A stretch of 64,000 bases of DNA from Rhizobium sp. BK313 (lineage in GTDB: Bacteria; Pseudomonadota; Alphaproteobacteria; Rhizobiales; Rhizobiaceae). The stretch is taken from contig NZ_JACHZQ010000003.1 in the NCBI RefSeq assembly GCF_014193655.1, forward strand, positions 1 to 64,000. Reading direction: 5' to 3'. Positions 18,121-27,001 of the stretch are shown here, one piece after another. The notes under the pieces are model-generated. The model was not told the DNA's origin, ran no database searches, and saw only the letters and a list, made by a program, of their open reading frames with translations. The translations under genes and the position numbers were made by a program. Numbering within the stretch: the first letter of the stretch is position 1; each line of letters begins with the position of its first letter.

Positions 18121-19179
18121 TTACCGCTCCGATGCAAGCACGCAGCACTGTTCCGGCAAGTGCACGAGCACGGCCTCACTTCCCGCCGCCATAGGGTCCG
18201 ACAAGGCTCCGTTGGCGACGATATCGCCCGCTGGTGTCGCGCATTGATATTGATAGGCGCGGCCGAGATAGGTTCTTGTTCCGAGAACAGCCGGCAAACC
18301 CGCACCTTCGCGGCGAACAGCCAGGCCTTCGGCGCGGCAGGCAAGAACGAATTCGTCGGGGATCGGCCCCAAATCATCCTGCGAAAGAATGATCCTGGCG
18401 CCGCCAGCGGTTTCGGTGGCGACCGATGCGCCGTTGCGGGCGACGACCCGCATGGACAAGAGATTTTCGAAGCCGACGAAGCGCGCGACAAAGGCATTGG
18501 CCGGCTTCTGATAGAGCACTTCGGGCCTGTCGAGCTGCATAATGCGGCCGGCATTCATGATGGCGACACGATCCGAGATCGAGAAGGCCTCTTCCTGGTC
18601 GTGGGTCACGTAGAGCGACGTCGTGCCGTTGGCGCGCTGCAATTGGCGAATCTCGACGCGCATGTCGATCCTGAGCTTGGCGTCGAGGTTGGAGAGCGGT
18701 TCGTCGAACATCAAAAGCGGCGGCTCAATGACGAGGGCGCGGGCAAGCGCTACGCGCTGTTTCTGGCCGCCGGAGAGTGCCGAGGGAAGCCGGTCCATAA
18801 GGCCGGACAGCCCGACGCGCTCCAGCATGGCTGCCGCCTTCTTCGAACGCTCTGGCATGGCCATACCCCGCTGCTTCAGGCCGAAGGCGACGTTTTCGAG
18901 GACAGTGAGATGTGGAAACAATGCGTAGTTCTGGAAGACCAGACCGATATTGCGGGCATGCGCCGGGAGCTTCGTCAGATCCCGGTCGCCGAGACGGACG
19001 GTGCCGCTCGTGGGCTGCAGGAAGCCGGCGACGAGGCGTAACGTGGTGGTCTTGCCACAGCCGCTGGAGCCGAGCAGGGAAACGAGTTCGCCGGCGGCGA
19101 TCGAAAGCGACAGATCCTGCAGCACCGGGGTGTTGCCGTAATGGGCGGTAATGGAGTCGATGGAAAGCGATACGGTCAC
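18121..19179 (-). CDS. ABC importer ATPase, PotA/FbpC family
   Basis: A 352-residue ATPase that powers uptake with the two permeases just upstream. Walker A is GSSGCGKTT (near 36-44), signature LSGGQKQR, Walker B LLMFDEPLSNLD, and H-loop VTHDQEEA; the last ~120 residues form the TOBE-type regulatory domain usual in the spermidine/putrescine and ferric iron importers. It is the last gene of the operon binding protein - permease - permease - ATPase. The neighbouring amidohydrolase and the second, paralogous system at 47-54 kb point to nucleobase-like substrates, but polyamine or iron uptake cannot be excluded. Confidence 0.9.
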   Translation of the reverse strand: MTVSLSIDSITAHYGNTPVLQDLSLSIAAGELVSLLGSSGCGKTTTLRLVAGFLQPTSGTVRLGDRDLTKLPAHARNIGLVFQNYALFPHLTVLENVAFGLKQRGMAMPERSKKAAAMLERVGLSGLMDRLPSALSGGQKQRVALARALVIEPPLLMFDEPLSNLDAKLRIDMRVEIRQLQRANGTTSLYVTHDQEEAFSISDRVAIMNAGRIMQLDRPEVLYQKPANAFVARFVGFENLLSMRVVARNGASVATETAGGARIILSQDDLGPIPDEFVLACRAEGLAVRREGAGLPAVLGTRTYLGRAYQYQCATPAGDIVANGALSDPMAAGSEAVLVHLPEQCCVLASER

Positions 19180-19185
19180 GGGCGG

Positions 19186-19983
19186 CTACTTGGTCAGGAA
19201 GGTGAGGCCCAACGTCGCTTCGACGATCGCCATGACGCCAACGGTGACGAGCATCAAAAGCACGGACACCGAGGCGATCGTCGGATCGAAGAACTGTTCC
19301 ATATGGGCAAGGATCTGGATCGGAAGCGTGGATATGCCCGGCCCGGTCAGGAAGACCGAGACGGAGACATCGTTGATGGAGGTGATGAAGGCCAGGATGA
19401 AGGCGGCAATGACGCCGGCGCGGATATTCGGTAGGACGACCGTGAGAAAAGTCTTCACCGGCGGGCAGCCTAGGCTGATCGCCGCTTCCTCGATCGAAAA
19501 ATCGAAGCTTGCCAGACTGGCGCTCACCACCCGCACGGAATACGGCAGGACGAGCAGGGCGTGGCCGATGAGCAGGCTCGCGAAGATCGGAAGGTCGAGG
19601 CCGATGGTGATCGATTTCATCAGCGAGAAGCCGAAAACGATCTCGGGGACGAGGATCGGCAGAACGAAGAGCGTCGAGAGCCAGCTCGGCAGCTCGAGCC
19701 TGTAGCGGGTGATGGCGTAAGCCGCGGGGATGCCGATCAACAGCGAGAGGGCCGTACCCAGAAAGGCAAGCTCGAAGCTGGTAATCGCCGTCGTGCGGAA
19801 CGCCTCGATCTGGAAGATATTCCAGAACCAGTGCAGCGTCAGTCCCTGCGGTGGAAAGGTCAGAAAGCTGGTATCGCTGAAGGCCGCGCCGATGATGATC
19901 ACGAGCGGTGTCAGCAGGAAGAAGAAGACACAGACGGTAAAAGCAATCAGGAGAGGATGGATGCGGTTCGCCGTCATGGTCAC
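19186..19983 (-). CDS. ABC importer permease, PotC type
   Basis: A 265-residue integral membrane protein with about six hydrophobic helices and the binding-protein-dependent transport signature in EEAAISLGCPPVKTFLTVVLP (EAA loop), which contacts the ATPase. The start overlaps the end of the other permease by four bases. It forms the heterodimeric channel with the product of 19980-20804. Confidence 0.88.
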   Translation of the reverse strand: MTMTANRIHPLLIAFTVCVFFFLLTPLVIIIGAAFSDTSFLTFPPQGLTLHWFWNIFQIEAFRTTAITSFELAFLGTALSLLIGIPAAYAITRYRLELPSWLSTLFVLPILVPEIVFGFSLMKSITIGLDLPIFASLLIGHALLVLPYSVRVVSASLASFDFSIEEAAISLGCPPVKTFLTVVLPNIRAGVIAAFILAFITSINDVSVSVFLTGPGISTLPIQILAHMEQFFDPTIASVSVLLMLVTVGVMAIVEATLGLTFLTK

Positions 19984-20804
19984 ACCGCCATCGGATTCAG
20001 GCGCCGGGCGATGCGGCTCATGATCAGCACGATTCCGATCGTCACGACGACCATGATGGCAGCGATCGTCGAGGCGCCGACCCAGTCGAAGGTCACCATG
20101 GCGCGCTGATAGAGGAAGGTACCCATCATCATCTGCTTTTCGCCGCCGAGAAGCTGTGGGGTGGCGTAGGAGGTGAAGCTGCCGGTGAAGACCAGCACCG
20201 CGCCGACAATGAGGCCGGGGGTTGCGAGCGGCAGGACGACCTGACGGAAAGTCGCGGCCGGCGTCGCCCCAAGCGAGGTTGCCGCCTGGATCAGGTCCTG
20301 CGGTATGCCTTCGAGAACGCCGACGAGGGTCAATATCATCAGCGGCACGAAGAGATAGACCATGGCGACGATGACGGAGCCCTCGCTATAGAGCATCGAA
20401 AGCGGCTCGCTGATCGCGCCGATCGAGAGCAAAATGTCGTTGATGATGCCGTTCTTGCCGAGAATGATCAGCCACGCGAAGGAGCGAACGACGACGCCGG
20501 TGAGCAGTGGAAACACGGCAGCGATGATCATCAGGCTCTTCGCCCGGCCCGGCATCTGCGCGATCACATAGGCGGCTATGAAACCGACGAACAGCGAAAT
20601 CACCGTCGTTGTGAGGGCGATTTCGATCGTCCGGTAAAGGACGGTGCGGCGAAAACCGCTGGAGAAGAAGGTGACATAGGGCGAGAACAACCCCTTCGGC
20701 TCGGCAAAGGTCGCGGCAATCGTGATGGCCACGGGAATGAGCAGAAACAGCACGACGGCGATGATCGCCGGCGCCGTCAAACCCCATTTCGCGAGATGCT
20801 TCAT
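19980..20804 (-). CDS. ABC importer permease, PotB type
   Basis: A 274-residue membrane protein beginning MKHLAKWGLTAPAI, with about six helices and the EAA-type loop in IQAATSLGATPAATFRQVVLP. The ATG at 20804 was chosen because GGAA lies eight bases upstream and the first helix starts soon after; an in-frame ATG at 20825 follows the binding-protein stop by four bases and is a reasonable alternative. Partner of the 19186-19983 permease. Confidence 0.86.
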   Translation of the reverse strand: MKHLAKWGLTAPAIIAVVLFLLIPVAITIAATFAEPKGLFSPYVTFFSSGFRRTVLYRTIEIALTTTVISLFVGFIAAYVIAQMPGRAKSLMIIAAVFPLLTGVVVRSFAWLIILGKNGIINDILLSIGAISEPLSMLYSEGSVIVAMVYLFVPLMILTLVGVLEGIPQDLIQAATSLGATPAATFRQVVLPLATPGLIVGAVLVFTGSFTSYATPQLLGGEKQMMMGTFLYQRAMVTFDWVGASTIAAIMVVVTIGIVLIMSRIARRLNPMAV

Positions 20805-20829
20805 CGATCGAATTCCGCGCGGCATGCCG

Positions 20830-21867
20830 TTACATGCCGAAGATCTCATTCCAGCGATCGATCCAGTCCGATTGGACGGCATTCATCTTGGCGTAGTCGA
20901 TCCGGCTGAGCTTGGCGATCATATCCGCGCCGTAGGTCCAGACTTTCGCCTGTTCCGGCGTGAGTACGACCTTTGTCGAGACCGGCGCATCGACACCTTG
21001 TTCGGCCTCGGCCTGCTGAACGTCCTTGGACAGGATGAAATTGATAAACTGATGGGCCAGCTCGACATTCTCGGAGCCCTTAGGAATATTGACGGTGTTG
21101 AGCGTGGCGATATCGCCGTCCTTGAGGCTGGCCCAGGTCATGGTCGGAACGGCGGCCTGCATCGATGCCAGTGTGAAGTCCTGCGCGAGAGCAACCTTGG
21201 CTTCGCCGGTGGAAATCAGGTTCACCAGTTCGGAGCCGGTATTGTAGTTCTTGACGACGTTCGGCTTCAGCGCATCGATCGCTTCGAAAGCCTTGTCGGT
21301 ATCCTCATAGGCATCGGCGCCCGCATGCTTGCCCGCCTCCAGAACCATAAGCGGACCGGCGGTGGTGGTGATGCCAGGGAGCGTCACGGCGGCTTTCAGA
21401 TCGTCACGCCAGAGATCGTTCCAGGATGTGACCGGCGGATTGACCTTCGCCTTGTCGTAGACGATGCCGACACGGCCGATCGTGTAGGCGGGGCCGTAAT
21501 TGCCCTGCGGCGCCTTGGCCAGATCGTAGAGATCGGCGATATTCGGGATCTTGGTCCGGTCGACCTCCTGAAAGAGTCCCTGCTGGATGCCGATCTGCGA
21601 ATAGCTGTCGGTCAGATAGATGACGTCGACGCCCTTGCCGCCGCGAAGTTTCAGCTTGTTGAGGCGGTCGGCGTTGTTGCCGGTTTCGAAGGCGACGTCG
21701 CAGCCGCAGATTTTCTTGAACGGCTCGATGATGTTGGCGCTCATCTTCTCGCCATTATAGCCCCACCAGGAGATGGTCAGCGTCTTCGCCTGAGCGTAGG
21801 CCGGCAGAGCAACTGCTGCTGCGAGAATCGCAAGACCCGCAACGCGGGACAGGGTGAGGCCTTTCAT
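20830..21867 (-). CDS. ABC importer periplasmic binding protein
   Basis: A 345-residue extracellular solute-binding protein of the polyamine/iron cluster. Residues 1-26 are a Sec signal peptide ending LPAYAQA. The mature part starts with TLTISWWGYNG and includes PFKKICGCDVAFETGNN, a CGC motif also present in the binding protein at 52757-53779 (PFEAKCGCKLVVETGNS), so the two are paralogues. First gene of the operon. The ~270-base gap upstream separates it from the divergent amidohydrolase and should hold both promoters; no clear operator was seen there. Ligand unknown; a purine-type compound is suggested by both contexts. Confidence 0.88.
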   Translation of the reverse strand: MKGLTLSRVAGLAILAAAVALPAYAQAKTLTISWWGYNGEKMSANIIEPFKKICGCDVAFETGNNADRLNKLKLRGGKGVDVIYLTDSYSQIGIQQGLFQEVDRTKIPNIADLYDLAKAPQGNYGPAYTIGRVGIVYDKAKVNPPVTSWNDLWRDDLKAAVTLPGITTTAGPLMVLEAGKHAGADAYEDTDKAFEAIDALKPNVVKNYNTGSELVNLISTGEAKVALAQDFTLASMQAAVPTMTWASLKDGDIATLNTVNIPKGSENVELAHQFINFILSKDVQQAEAEQGVDAPVSTKVVLTPEQAKVWTYGADMIAKLSRIDYAKMNAVQSDWIDRWNEIFGM

Positions 21868-22138
21868 TATCGAGATCCTTTCGGGCGTGAGATCGTGGCT
21901 GAGCGTCTGGCTAGCGGAATACTATTTTTCGAGCATAGGGTTTACAAGCCTAACAATTGAGCAAAACGCAGCTTTTGACAGATCTCAACGGCGGGCGAAG
22001 CCAGCGCTGGAGGGCGATCGCGACTGATCGCAAGCTGCTGAGATAGTTCGAATTTTTTTGAGCTGGATCGGACAGCTTTACACGTCAGGCCGCCGTCTCT
22101 ACGCTCGCCCCATCGAATTTCTTGCAGGCATCCTTCCG

Positions 22139-24016
22139 ATGGCGTCTCTGCCCACAATTCTTCCGAACGACCTGCTCGTCAACGCGGCCGACGAGGTTCT
22201 CATCCGCCAGGATCTGACGCTCACTGCGCTTGGTCGGCGGCCTGCCGACCGGCTGCTGAGGGTAGGTCGGCTGCTCGATGTCCATAGCCGTAGCTGGCTC
22301 GAGGACCAGGAGATCGTAATCAAGGGACGGCGCATCGCCTATGTCGGCCCGGCCGGTAGCTACAAGGGGGAGGTCGCCGAGCGCGTGTCCGAACCGCGAT
22401 TTGCCGCCGTTCCCGGATTCGGCGAAGCGCACAAGCATATAGAGAGCTCGCATTTGACGCCGGAATGGGAAGCAGCACTTGTCATGCCGCACGGCGTCAC
22501 CTGGACCTGCGAGGCAAGCCACGAATTTTCCAATGTGAACGGTCCGCGCAATCTGGAATTCTGGCTGGAGGCGCGTCGGCGCGGCTCGCCGATGAAGATC
22601 TTCCCCTTGCCCGGTTCCGCAGTGCCGCCGACCGCCTACGAATGGGGTGGCGGCCATTTCGGCTACGACGAGCAGAAAGCTTTTCTTGCGGAGAGCCTGA
22701 TGGTGGCGGGCCTCGACGAGGTAATGGACTGGCCATCCGTCAGCAATCCGGAAAATCCCGCCTATGATCGTCTTTGGGGCATGATCCGCGCCACATTCGA
22801 ACAGCGTGGCGTCGTCGAAGGCCATGGCGCCGGGTTGCGCGACCTCGCCTCGATCAATGCCTTTGCCGGTGCCGGTCTTGCCTCGGATCACGAAGGCTGG
22901 TTCCTGGACGAGATCTGGGAGAAGCTGACGCATGGCCTTTTCATCGAGCTTCGGCCGCATTCGTTGCCGGAGGTGATCAGGGGGCTGATCGAAAAGGGGC
23001 TCTCCGACTGGTCGCAGATTGCCTTCGTAACGGATGACCGCAGCGCCTCGGATACGCTGAAGATCGGAGCAACGGATCACAATGTCCGTCTTGCCATCGA
23101 AAACGGGCTGGCGGCGGAAATCGCCATTCAATGCGTGACGATCAATCCGGCTCGGCACATGCGGCTGACGCCCTGGGTCGGCTCGATCGCCCCCGGTCGT
23201 TTTGCCGATATCGTGCTTCTGGACGATGTCGAGAAACTCTCGATCGCCAAGGTCTGGGCTGATGGAAGGCCGGCTTCCGAAGGCAAGAGTTTCGTCGGCA
23301 TCCGTCCCGAGATCGATTGGCCGGATTGGGCGACGAAGACCGTGAAGATCGATAGGGTGGTCACCCCTGAGGATTTCCGGATCGCAGCGCCGTCGGATGC
23401 GCCGACAGCGAAAGCCGCTCTTCTGCGCCCCTTTCACTGGGCTGACGATTTCATCACCATGGACCTGCCGGTCAGGGACGGCGCCGTGCAGCGCGACCCC
23501 GACCGCAACGTCACGAAATTTGCGATTGTCGACCGGTTTTCCGGCGAGGCCAAGATCGCGCGGATGTTCTGGCTGGGCACCGGGCCGCGAACGGCCGATA
23601 CCGCGCTTGGCGCCACGCTCGGGCACGACAAGCATAATATCTGGGTTGCCGGCTCTTCCGACGAGGCGATGGCGATGGTCGCCAATGCGCTGAACGAACA
23701 GCAAGGCGGCTGGGTGCTCGTCTCCGGCGGCAAGGTCATTGCGCGCGTTCACTACGAAGTCGGCGGCCTGATGACGGCGCGCTCCGCAGAAACGCTCGAT
23801 GCGGAAATGCAGGCGCTTTATGCGGCTGGCGCCGAGATCGACTGGATGTACGAGCCGACCTTCTCGCCGCGCTGGTGGCCGGGTTTTCCGGAGCGCCTTT
23901 CTTTCGCGACGCTCACCTGTGCGCCCTGGCGTTGGGTTCTGGTCGCGCCGTCGGAAAGGGCGCCGGAAGGTTTCGTCAACGTCGCAACCGGAGAGACCCA
24001 TCCGATCGTCTGGTGA
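22139..24016 (+). CDS. Adenine deaminase-like amidohydrolase
   Basis: A 625-residue member of the Ade branch of the amidohydrolase superfamily, which hydrolyses adenine to hypoxanthine and ammonia using a metal centre. The HxH metal motif is HKHIESS, with later motifs GHGAGLRDLASINAF, SDHEG and the metal aspartate in VTDD. The C-terminal half carries the Ade-specific domain. Compared with the second copy (47333-49120) it has HGAG where that has HARG and ESSH where that has ESSM, so the substrate may differ. The ATG at 22139 is preferred over an upstream TTG at 22058. Divergent from the ABC importer and likely to act on what it brings in. Confidence 0.8.
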   Translation: MASLPTILPNDLLVNAADEVLIRQDLTLTALGRRPADRLLRVGRLLDVHSRSWLEDQEIVIKGRRIAYVGPAGSYKGEVAERVSEPRFAAVPGFGEAHKHIESSHLTPEWEAALVMPHGVTWTCEASHEFSNVNGPRNLEFWLEARRRGSPMKIFPLPGSAVPPTAYEWGGGHFGYDEQKAFLAESLMVAGLDEVMDWPSVSNPENPAYDRLWGMIRATFEQRGVVEGHGAGLRDLASINAFAGAGLASDHEGWFLDEIWEKLTHGLFIELRPHSLPEVIRGLIEKGLSDWSQIAFVTDDRSASDTLKIGATDHNVRLAIENGLAAEIAIQCVTINPARHMRLTPWVGSIAPGRFADIVLLDDVEKLSIAKVWADGRPASEGKSFVGIRPEIDWPDWATKTVKIDRVVTPEDFRIAAPSDAPTAKAALLRPFHWADDFITMDLPVRDGAVQRDPDRNVTKFAIVDRFSGEAKIARMFWLGTGPRTADTALGATLGHDKHNIWVAGSSDEAMAMVANALNEQQGGWVLVSGGKVIARVHYEVGGLMTARSAETLDAEMQALYAAGAEIDWMYEPTFSPRWWPGFPERLSFATLTCAPWRWVLVAPSERAPEGFVNVATGETHPIVW

Positions 24017-24043
24017 TCGACGATCGCCACGCCAAAGCCATTC

Positions 24044-24135
24044 GAGGAAAATTGCGAAGCGGTTTGCGTCCGGAATGCGAAAAACAAAAGATCGGACGGT
24101 TCTGCGATTCCGTGAAAAGCTGAACCGCCCTAGCT
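24044..24135. repeat. Dispersed rhizobial intergenic repeat
   Basis: Contains AAATTGCGAAGCGGTTTGCG, then inverted arms GGACGGTTCTGC and GCTGAACCGCCC around a short spacer (about 24095-24130). This layout matches a short palindromic element I recall as common between rhizobial genes. It fills the gap between two convergent genes and may also end transcription. Confidence 0.5.
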
Positions 24136-24157
24136 GTCGTATCGGAGATGCCGAACT

Positions 24158-24400
24158 TTATGTCGTGCCGTTGGATTTGGAGAGTGACTGAGCTTCGGCT
24201 TTTTTGCCGAGGCCAGGCTTTCGCTTGTATTTGACCAGGATTTCCTTGCCGTCGACAGACGCCTGTGTTCGCTCGAGATCTTCGCGTTCGGCAGCAGCCT
24301 GGTTCCAATGGTCCTGATCGCGGCCGTGGGGGCGGCCTGCTTCTTCCCACAGAGAATATGCACGTCTTTTAATCCACTCATATCCTTGCTCAGTCGGCAT
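24158..24400 (-). CDS. DUF2934 domain protein
   Basis: An 80-residue soluble protein. The first 45 residues, with RRAYSLWEEAGRPHGRDQDH and W-rich acidic/basic character, are the DUF2934 domain, common in multiple copies in rhizobia and of unknown function. The ATG at 24400 has AGAAGGAG seven bases upstream; a longer reading frame upstream is not supported. A GGAAC-N16-GGTT box at 24520-24544 on this strand resembles an EcfG general-stress promoter. Confidence 0.8.
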   Translation of the reverse strand: MPTEQGYEWIKRRAYSLWEEAGRPHGRDQDHWNQAAAEREDLERTQASVDGKEILVKYKRKPGLGKKAEAQSLSKSNGTT

Positions 24401-24519
24401 TATCGTCTCCTTCTCATCAATGGATGTCTTTTCGGAAATCTTTGTCTCGATGAATGTTATGCTGGAGGTGAACGCCGGCGCTTTCGTGGGAATTCTCGCG
24501 CCCTCGATCACCGACTGAA

Positions 24520-24544
24520 AACCATCATTTGCAGGGAATGTTCC
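24520..24544 (-). promoter_or_regulatory. Near-match to an EcfG stress promoter
   Basis: On the minus strand GGAAC (24544-24540) is followed after 16 bases by GGTT, against the alphaproteobacterial general stress sigma consensus GGAAC-N16/17-CGTT. It lies 120 bases upstream of the DUF2934 start. Confidence 0.35.
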
Positions 24545-24666
24545 CAGCCCCTGATAAGAATCACGGGCGCTGCCGATCAGCGCACCTGAAAGGGTGATAG
24601 ATCTCCCTTGCGGGAAACATGACACCCGTGATGGAGGCCATGATCGGCGCCTTTCGACGTGCTTTC

Positions 24667-24691
24667 GGAACAAGCGCAGACAGCCGGCGTT
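24667..24691 (+). promoter_or_regulatory. Candidate EcfG stress promoter
   Basis: GGAAC at 24667-24671 and CGTT at 24688-24691 are spaced by 16 bases, an exact match to the EcfG consensus. It reads toward the isomerase-like gene 143 bases downstream. Such a short motif can occur by chance, but the location between two genes supports it. Confidence 0.4.
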
Positions 24692-24833
24692 GCCGCCAAG
24701 CTCTTGACGCCCAATCGGTGCTTCGTAATTATCTATTTAGTTACTAACGTGCGCCTGGTTCTCCCCTCGAGAGACATCGCGTTGGTGAACGCCACATTTA
24801 TTTGCATCCAGGAACCAAACGGAGGAGGCGACG

Positions 24834-25694
24834 ATGGTGACTGCCGTTGGTCTCAAAACCCAACGAATGACGCTGGCATTTTCGACATTGGGATGTGCGG
24901 AGCTGGAATTGGACGAGGCCCTGGCTCTGGCAGCGCGCCACGGCCTCGACGCGATCGAAATTCGCGCGCTCGGCGGCATGATCGATCTGCCGGCCTATTT
25001 CACCGAACGGTTTGGCACCCCGGCAGGTCTTGTCCGTGCCCTCAAGCATTCTCCTGTGTCGGTTTGCGCGCTCAATACGTCGATGCGCCTCGTCGGCGCC
25101 ACGTCGCAATCGAAAGAAGAGTTCCTGCGCTATCTCCCCTGGGCGGAGGCGGCAGCGATAAAATCGCTACGCATCTTCGACGGTGGCAGCACCGGTGATG
25201 CCGGCGAACTTTCCGAGGCGCTGTCGACGCTGGAATGGTGGCGCGAAACGGCTCGCCGAGAGGGTTTTGCGTCAGATATCATGGTGGAGACGCACGACTT
25301 TCTGGTGCATCCGGACGCGCTCGGTCGTTTTCTGGAAGCGGCGCCGGACTGCGCACTGCTCTGGGACACCCATCATACATGGCGCAAAGGTGGGCAAGAT
25401 CCCGCGGAGACCTGGAAACAAATACGTCGCAACGCTCGGCACCTTCATGTGAAGGACAGCGTCTTAAAGCCAAGCGGAAAGCTGCCATACACATACACAC
25501 TCCCCGCCGCTGGCGAGTTTCCGATGCCGGCGCTGCTCGCGGCACTGGCTGCTGATAAATATGCCGGCGTCATGAGCCTCGAATGGGAGCGACTGTGGCA
25601 TGCAGAGCTCCCGCCGCTTGATCTCGCGCTGCAGGCGGCAAGGCAGACGGGCTGGTGGCCGCTATCCGTTGGGGAAGGCGACCCTGAACAGTAA
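24834..25694 (+). CDS. Sugar phosphate isomerase/epimerase-like TIM barrel
   Basis: A 286-residue protein of the xylose isomerase-like (AP endonuclease 2) barrel family. Metal-ligand positions can be seen in strand ends: EIRALGG (near 42), VETHDFL (near 148), WDTHHTW (near 180), HLHVKDS (near 208) and SLEWE (near 248). The family includes sugar isomerases, inosose dehydratases and related enzymes; the substrate is not evident. GGAGGAGG lies five bases before the ATG. The gene stands alone between a stress-type promoter box and an AT-rich gap. Confidence 0.8.
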   Translation: MVTAVGLKTQRMTLAFSTLGCAELELDEALALAARHGLDAIEIRALGGMIDLPAYFTERFGTPAGLVRALKHSPVSVCALNTSMRLVGATSQSKEEFLRYLPWAEAAAIKSLRIFDGGSTGDAGELSEALSTLEWWRETARREGFASDIMVETHDFLVHPDALGRFLEAAPDCALLWDTHHTWRKGGQDPAETWKQIRRNARHLHVKDSVLKPSGKLPYTYTLPAAGEFPMPALLAALAADKYAGVMSLEWERLWHAELPPLDLALQAARQTGWWPLSVGEGDPEQ

Positions 25695-26094
25695 GGTTGG
25701 TCAGAATTTTGCTACAACCGGCGCAGGAAGACCGCGCGTCTAACTCACCCCTCAATATAACCGCCAGCGGTTAGCGGCGGAAAATTATAGCGGCTCGCTT
25801 CCACGCCAATTGAATTAGTAACTAGAAAAACGCGCGTCAATTGAATGTTAGGGAATACTAGTTTACATATTAGGAATATATTGATTCTGGGTGATTTGTC
25901 GCTTTAACGCGACACGTTCTGCTTGGCGAAGGGAAACTCTAGTTACCTAGAGTTAGAGGGTGTCTGGGAGATGGAAAAGGCGGGTTTTGGGCACCAGAAA
26001 TCCCATGCTCTCAGCCTGCGTGCGTCCTTTTCAGATATTGGCCTTTCCTTCGGATTTTCTGTTCGTTGCCGATCTTGCGGCCGTTGGAGGCTTG
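25695..26094. promoter_or_regulatory. AT-rich regulatory gap upstream of the EAL gene
   Basis: About 400 bases with base composition clearly richer in A/T than the surroundings and several inverted repeats: TGTCGC-tttaac-GCGACA at 25897-25914 and AACTCTAG-ttac-CTAGAGTT at 25935-25954, plus CAATTGAAT as a direct repeat near 25809 and 25837. MucR-type proteins favour AT-rich sites, and mucR is encoded 1.5 kb downstream, so autoregulation is possible. An in-frame GTG at 25960 could extend the EAL gene but lacks a good ribosome site. Confidence 0.45.
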
Positions 26095-26883
26095 ATGACC
26101 GGTAGAGGAAATCGAACTGGAAAAGGGCGTAACGCTCTGATTTTAAAGGCAATCTCCAAAGGCGGCCTGAGCTTTGTCGCACAACGGATCCATAACATCG
26201 AAAACACCAAAGAGGTTCTCTATGCCGAGAGCCTGGCGCGTCTGACGGACGCCGAAGGTGTCGTTCACACCGCGGGTGCTTTCGTGCCGCAGTTGGGGCG
26301 GCTGGACGGCCGATTCGACCTCGATTTTCGTATCTTGGACTTGGTTCTGTCTGCTTTGACGGCCGATTCGACACTTAATCTCGGCTGCAATCTCTCCGTA
26401 GCCAATTTATCTGCGCCGGATCGATTCGCCGATATTTTTGGCCGACTCACCCGCCAGCCCGAGCTTGCTTCGCGGCTTATCGTGGAAATTACCGAGACCT
26501 ATCCGCTCATCGGCTCCGCCATCGAGCGGTTGAAGATGATTCGTGCCCTTGGGTGCCGCATAGCGATCGATGATTTCGGCACCGGCTTTGCAACGCCTTC
26601 GCATCTGCTGCAGGTCTCTGCCGATATCGTCAAGATCGATGCATCTTTTGTCCGCGATATCAGGCCGGGCCGCGATGGCCACGACAGCCTGTATCATATG
26701 GTCGGTTTTGCATCCTGCATTGCACCCCAGATCGTCGTCGAAGGAATCGAGACCGAGCAGCAATTGGAGGCAGCACGCTCGACCGGCGCGACGCATGTGC
26801 AGGGTTTCCTGCTGTCCAAGCCGGTTGTACTTCCGCAGTTTCCACAGAAAAAGGGCAAATTCGGCCTGCGGGAGGTTGGATGA
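26095..26883 (+). CDS. EAL-domain c-di-GMP phosphodiesterase
   Basis: A 262-residue single-domain protein. Active-site positions are all present: YAESLAR (the EAL motif, with Ser for Ala), CNLSVANLS, IVEITET, IDDFGTGF, IVKID, VEGIE and VQGFLLSKP. It should hydrolyse c-di-GMP to pGpG. No GGDEF, PAS or membrane segment is fused to it. The ATG at 26095 has TTGGAGG five bases upstream, better than the GTG at 25960. It precedes a Fis-HTH protein and MucR, so this is a small signalling cluster for surface/motility decisions. Confidence 0.87.
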   Translation: MTGRGNRTGKGRNALILKAISKGGLSFVAQRIHNIENTKEVLYAESLARLTDAEGVVHTAGAFVPQLGRLDGRFDLDFRILDLVLSALTADSTLNLGCNLSVANLSAPDRFADIFGRLTRQPELASRLIVEITETYPLIGSAIERLKMIRALGCRIAIDDFGTGFATPSHLLQVSADIVKIDASFVRDIRPGRDGHDSLYHMVGFASCIAPQIVVEGIETEQQLEAARSTGATHVQGFLLSKPVVLPQFPQKKGKFGLREVG

Positions 26884-27001
26884 ATACTCCACTTTTTGTC
26901 CCGCGAAGCTGCCCGATAAAACGAACTCACAACTCGAAATGCCTCGGCGTGGCGTGCGACTCGCTTGTTCTTGCTTCCATCCCGATCATGGAGGTGGCGA
27001 T

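Noticed and set aside
22085..24001. Minus-strand frame (638 codons) opposite the Ade-like gene
   Set aside because: Same reason: no domain, skewed composition, fully inside a recognised gene on the other strand.
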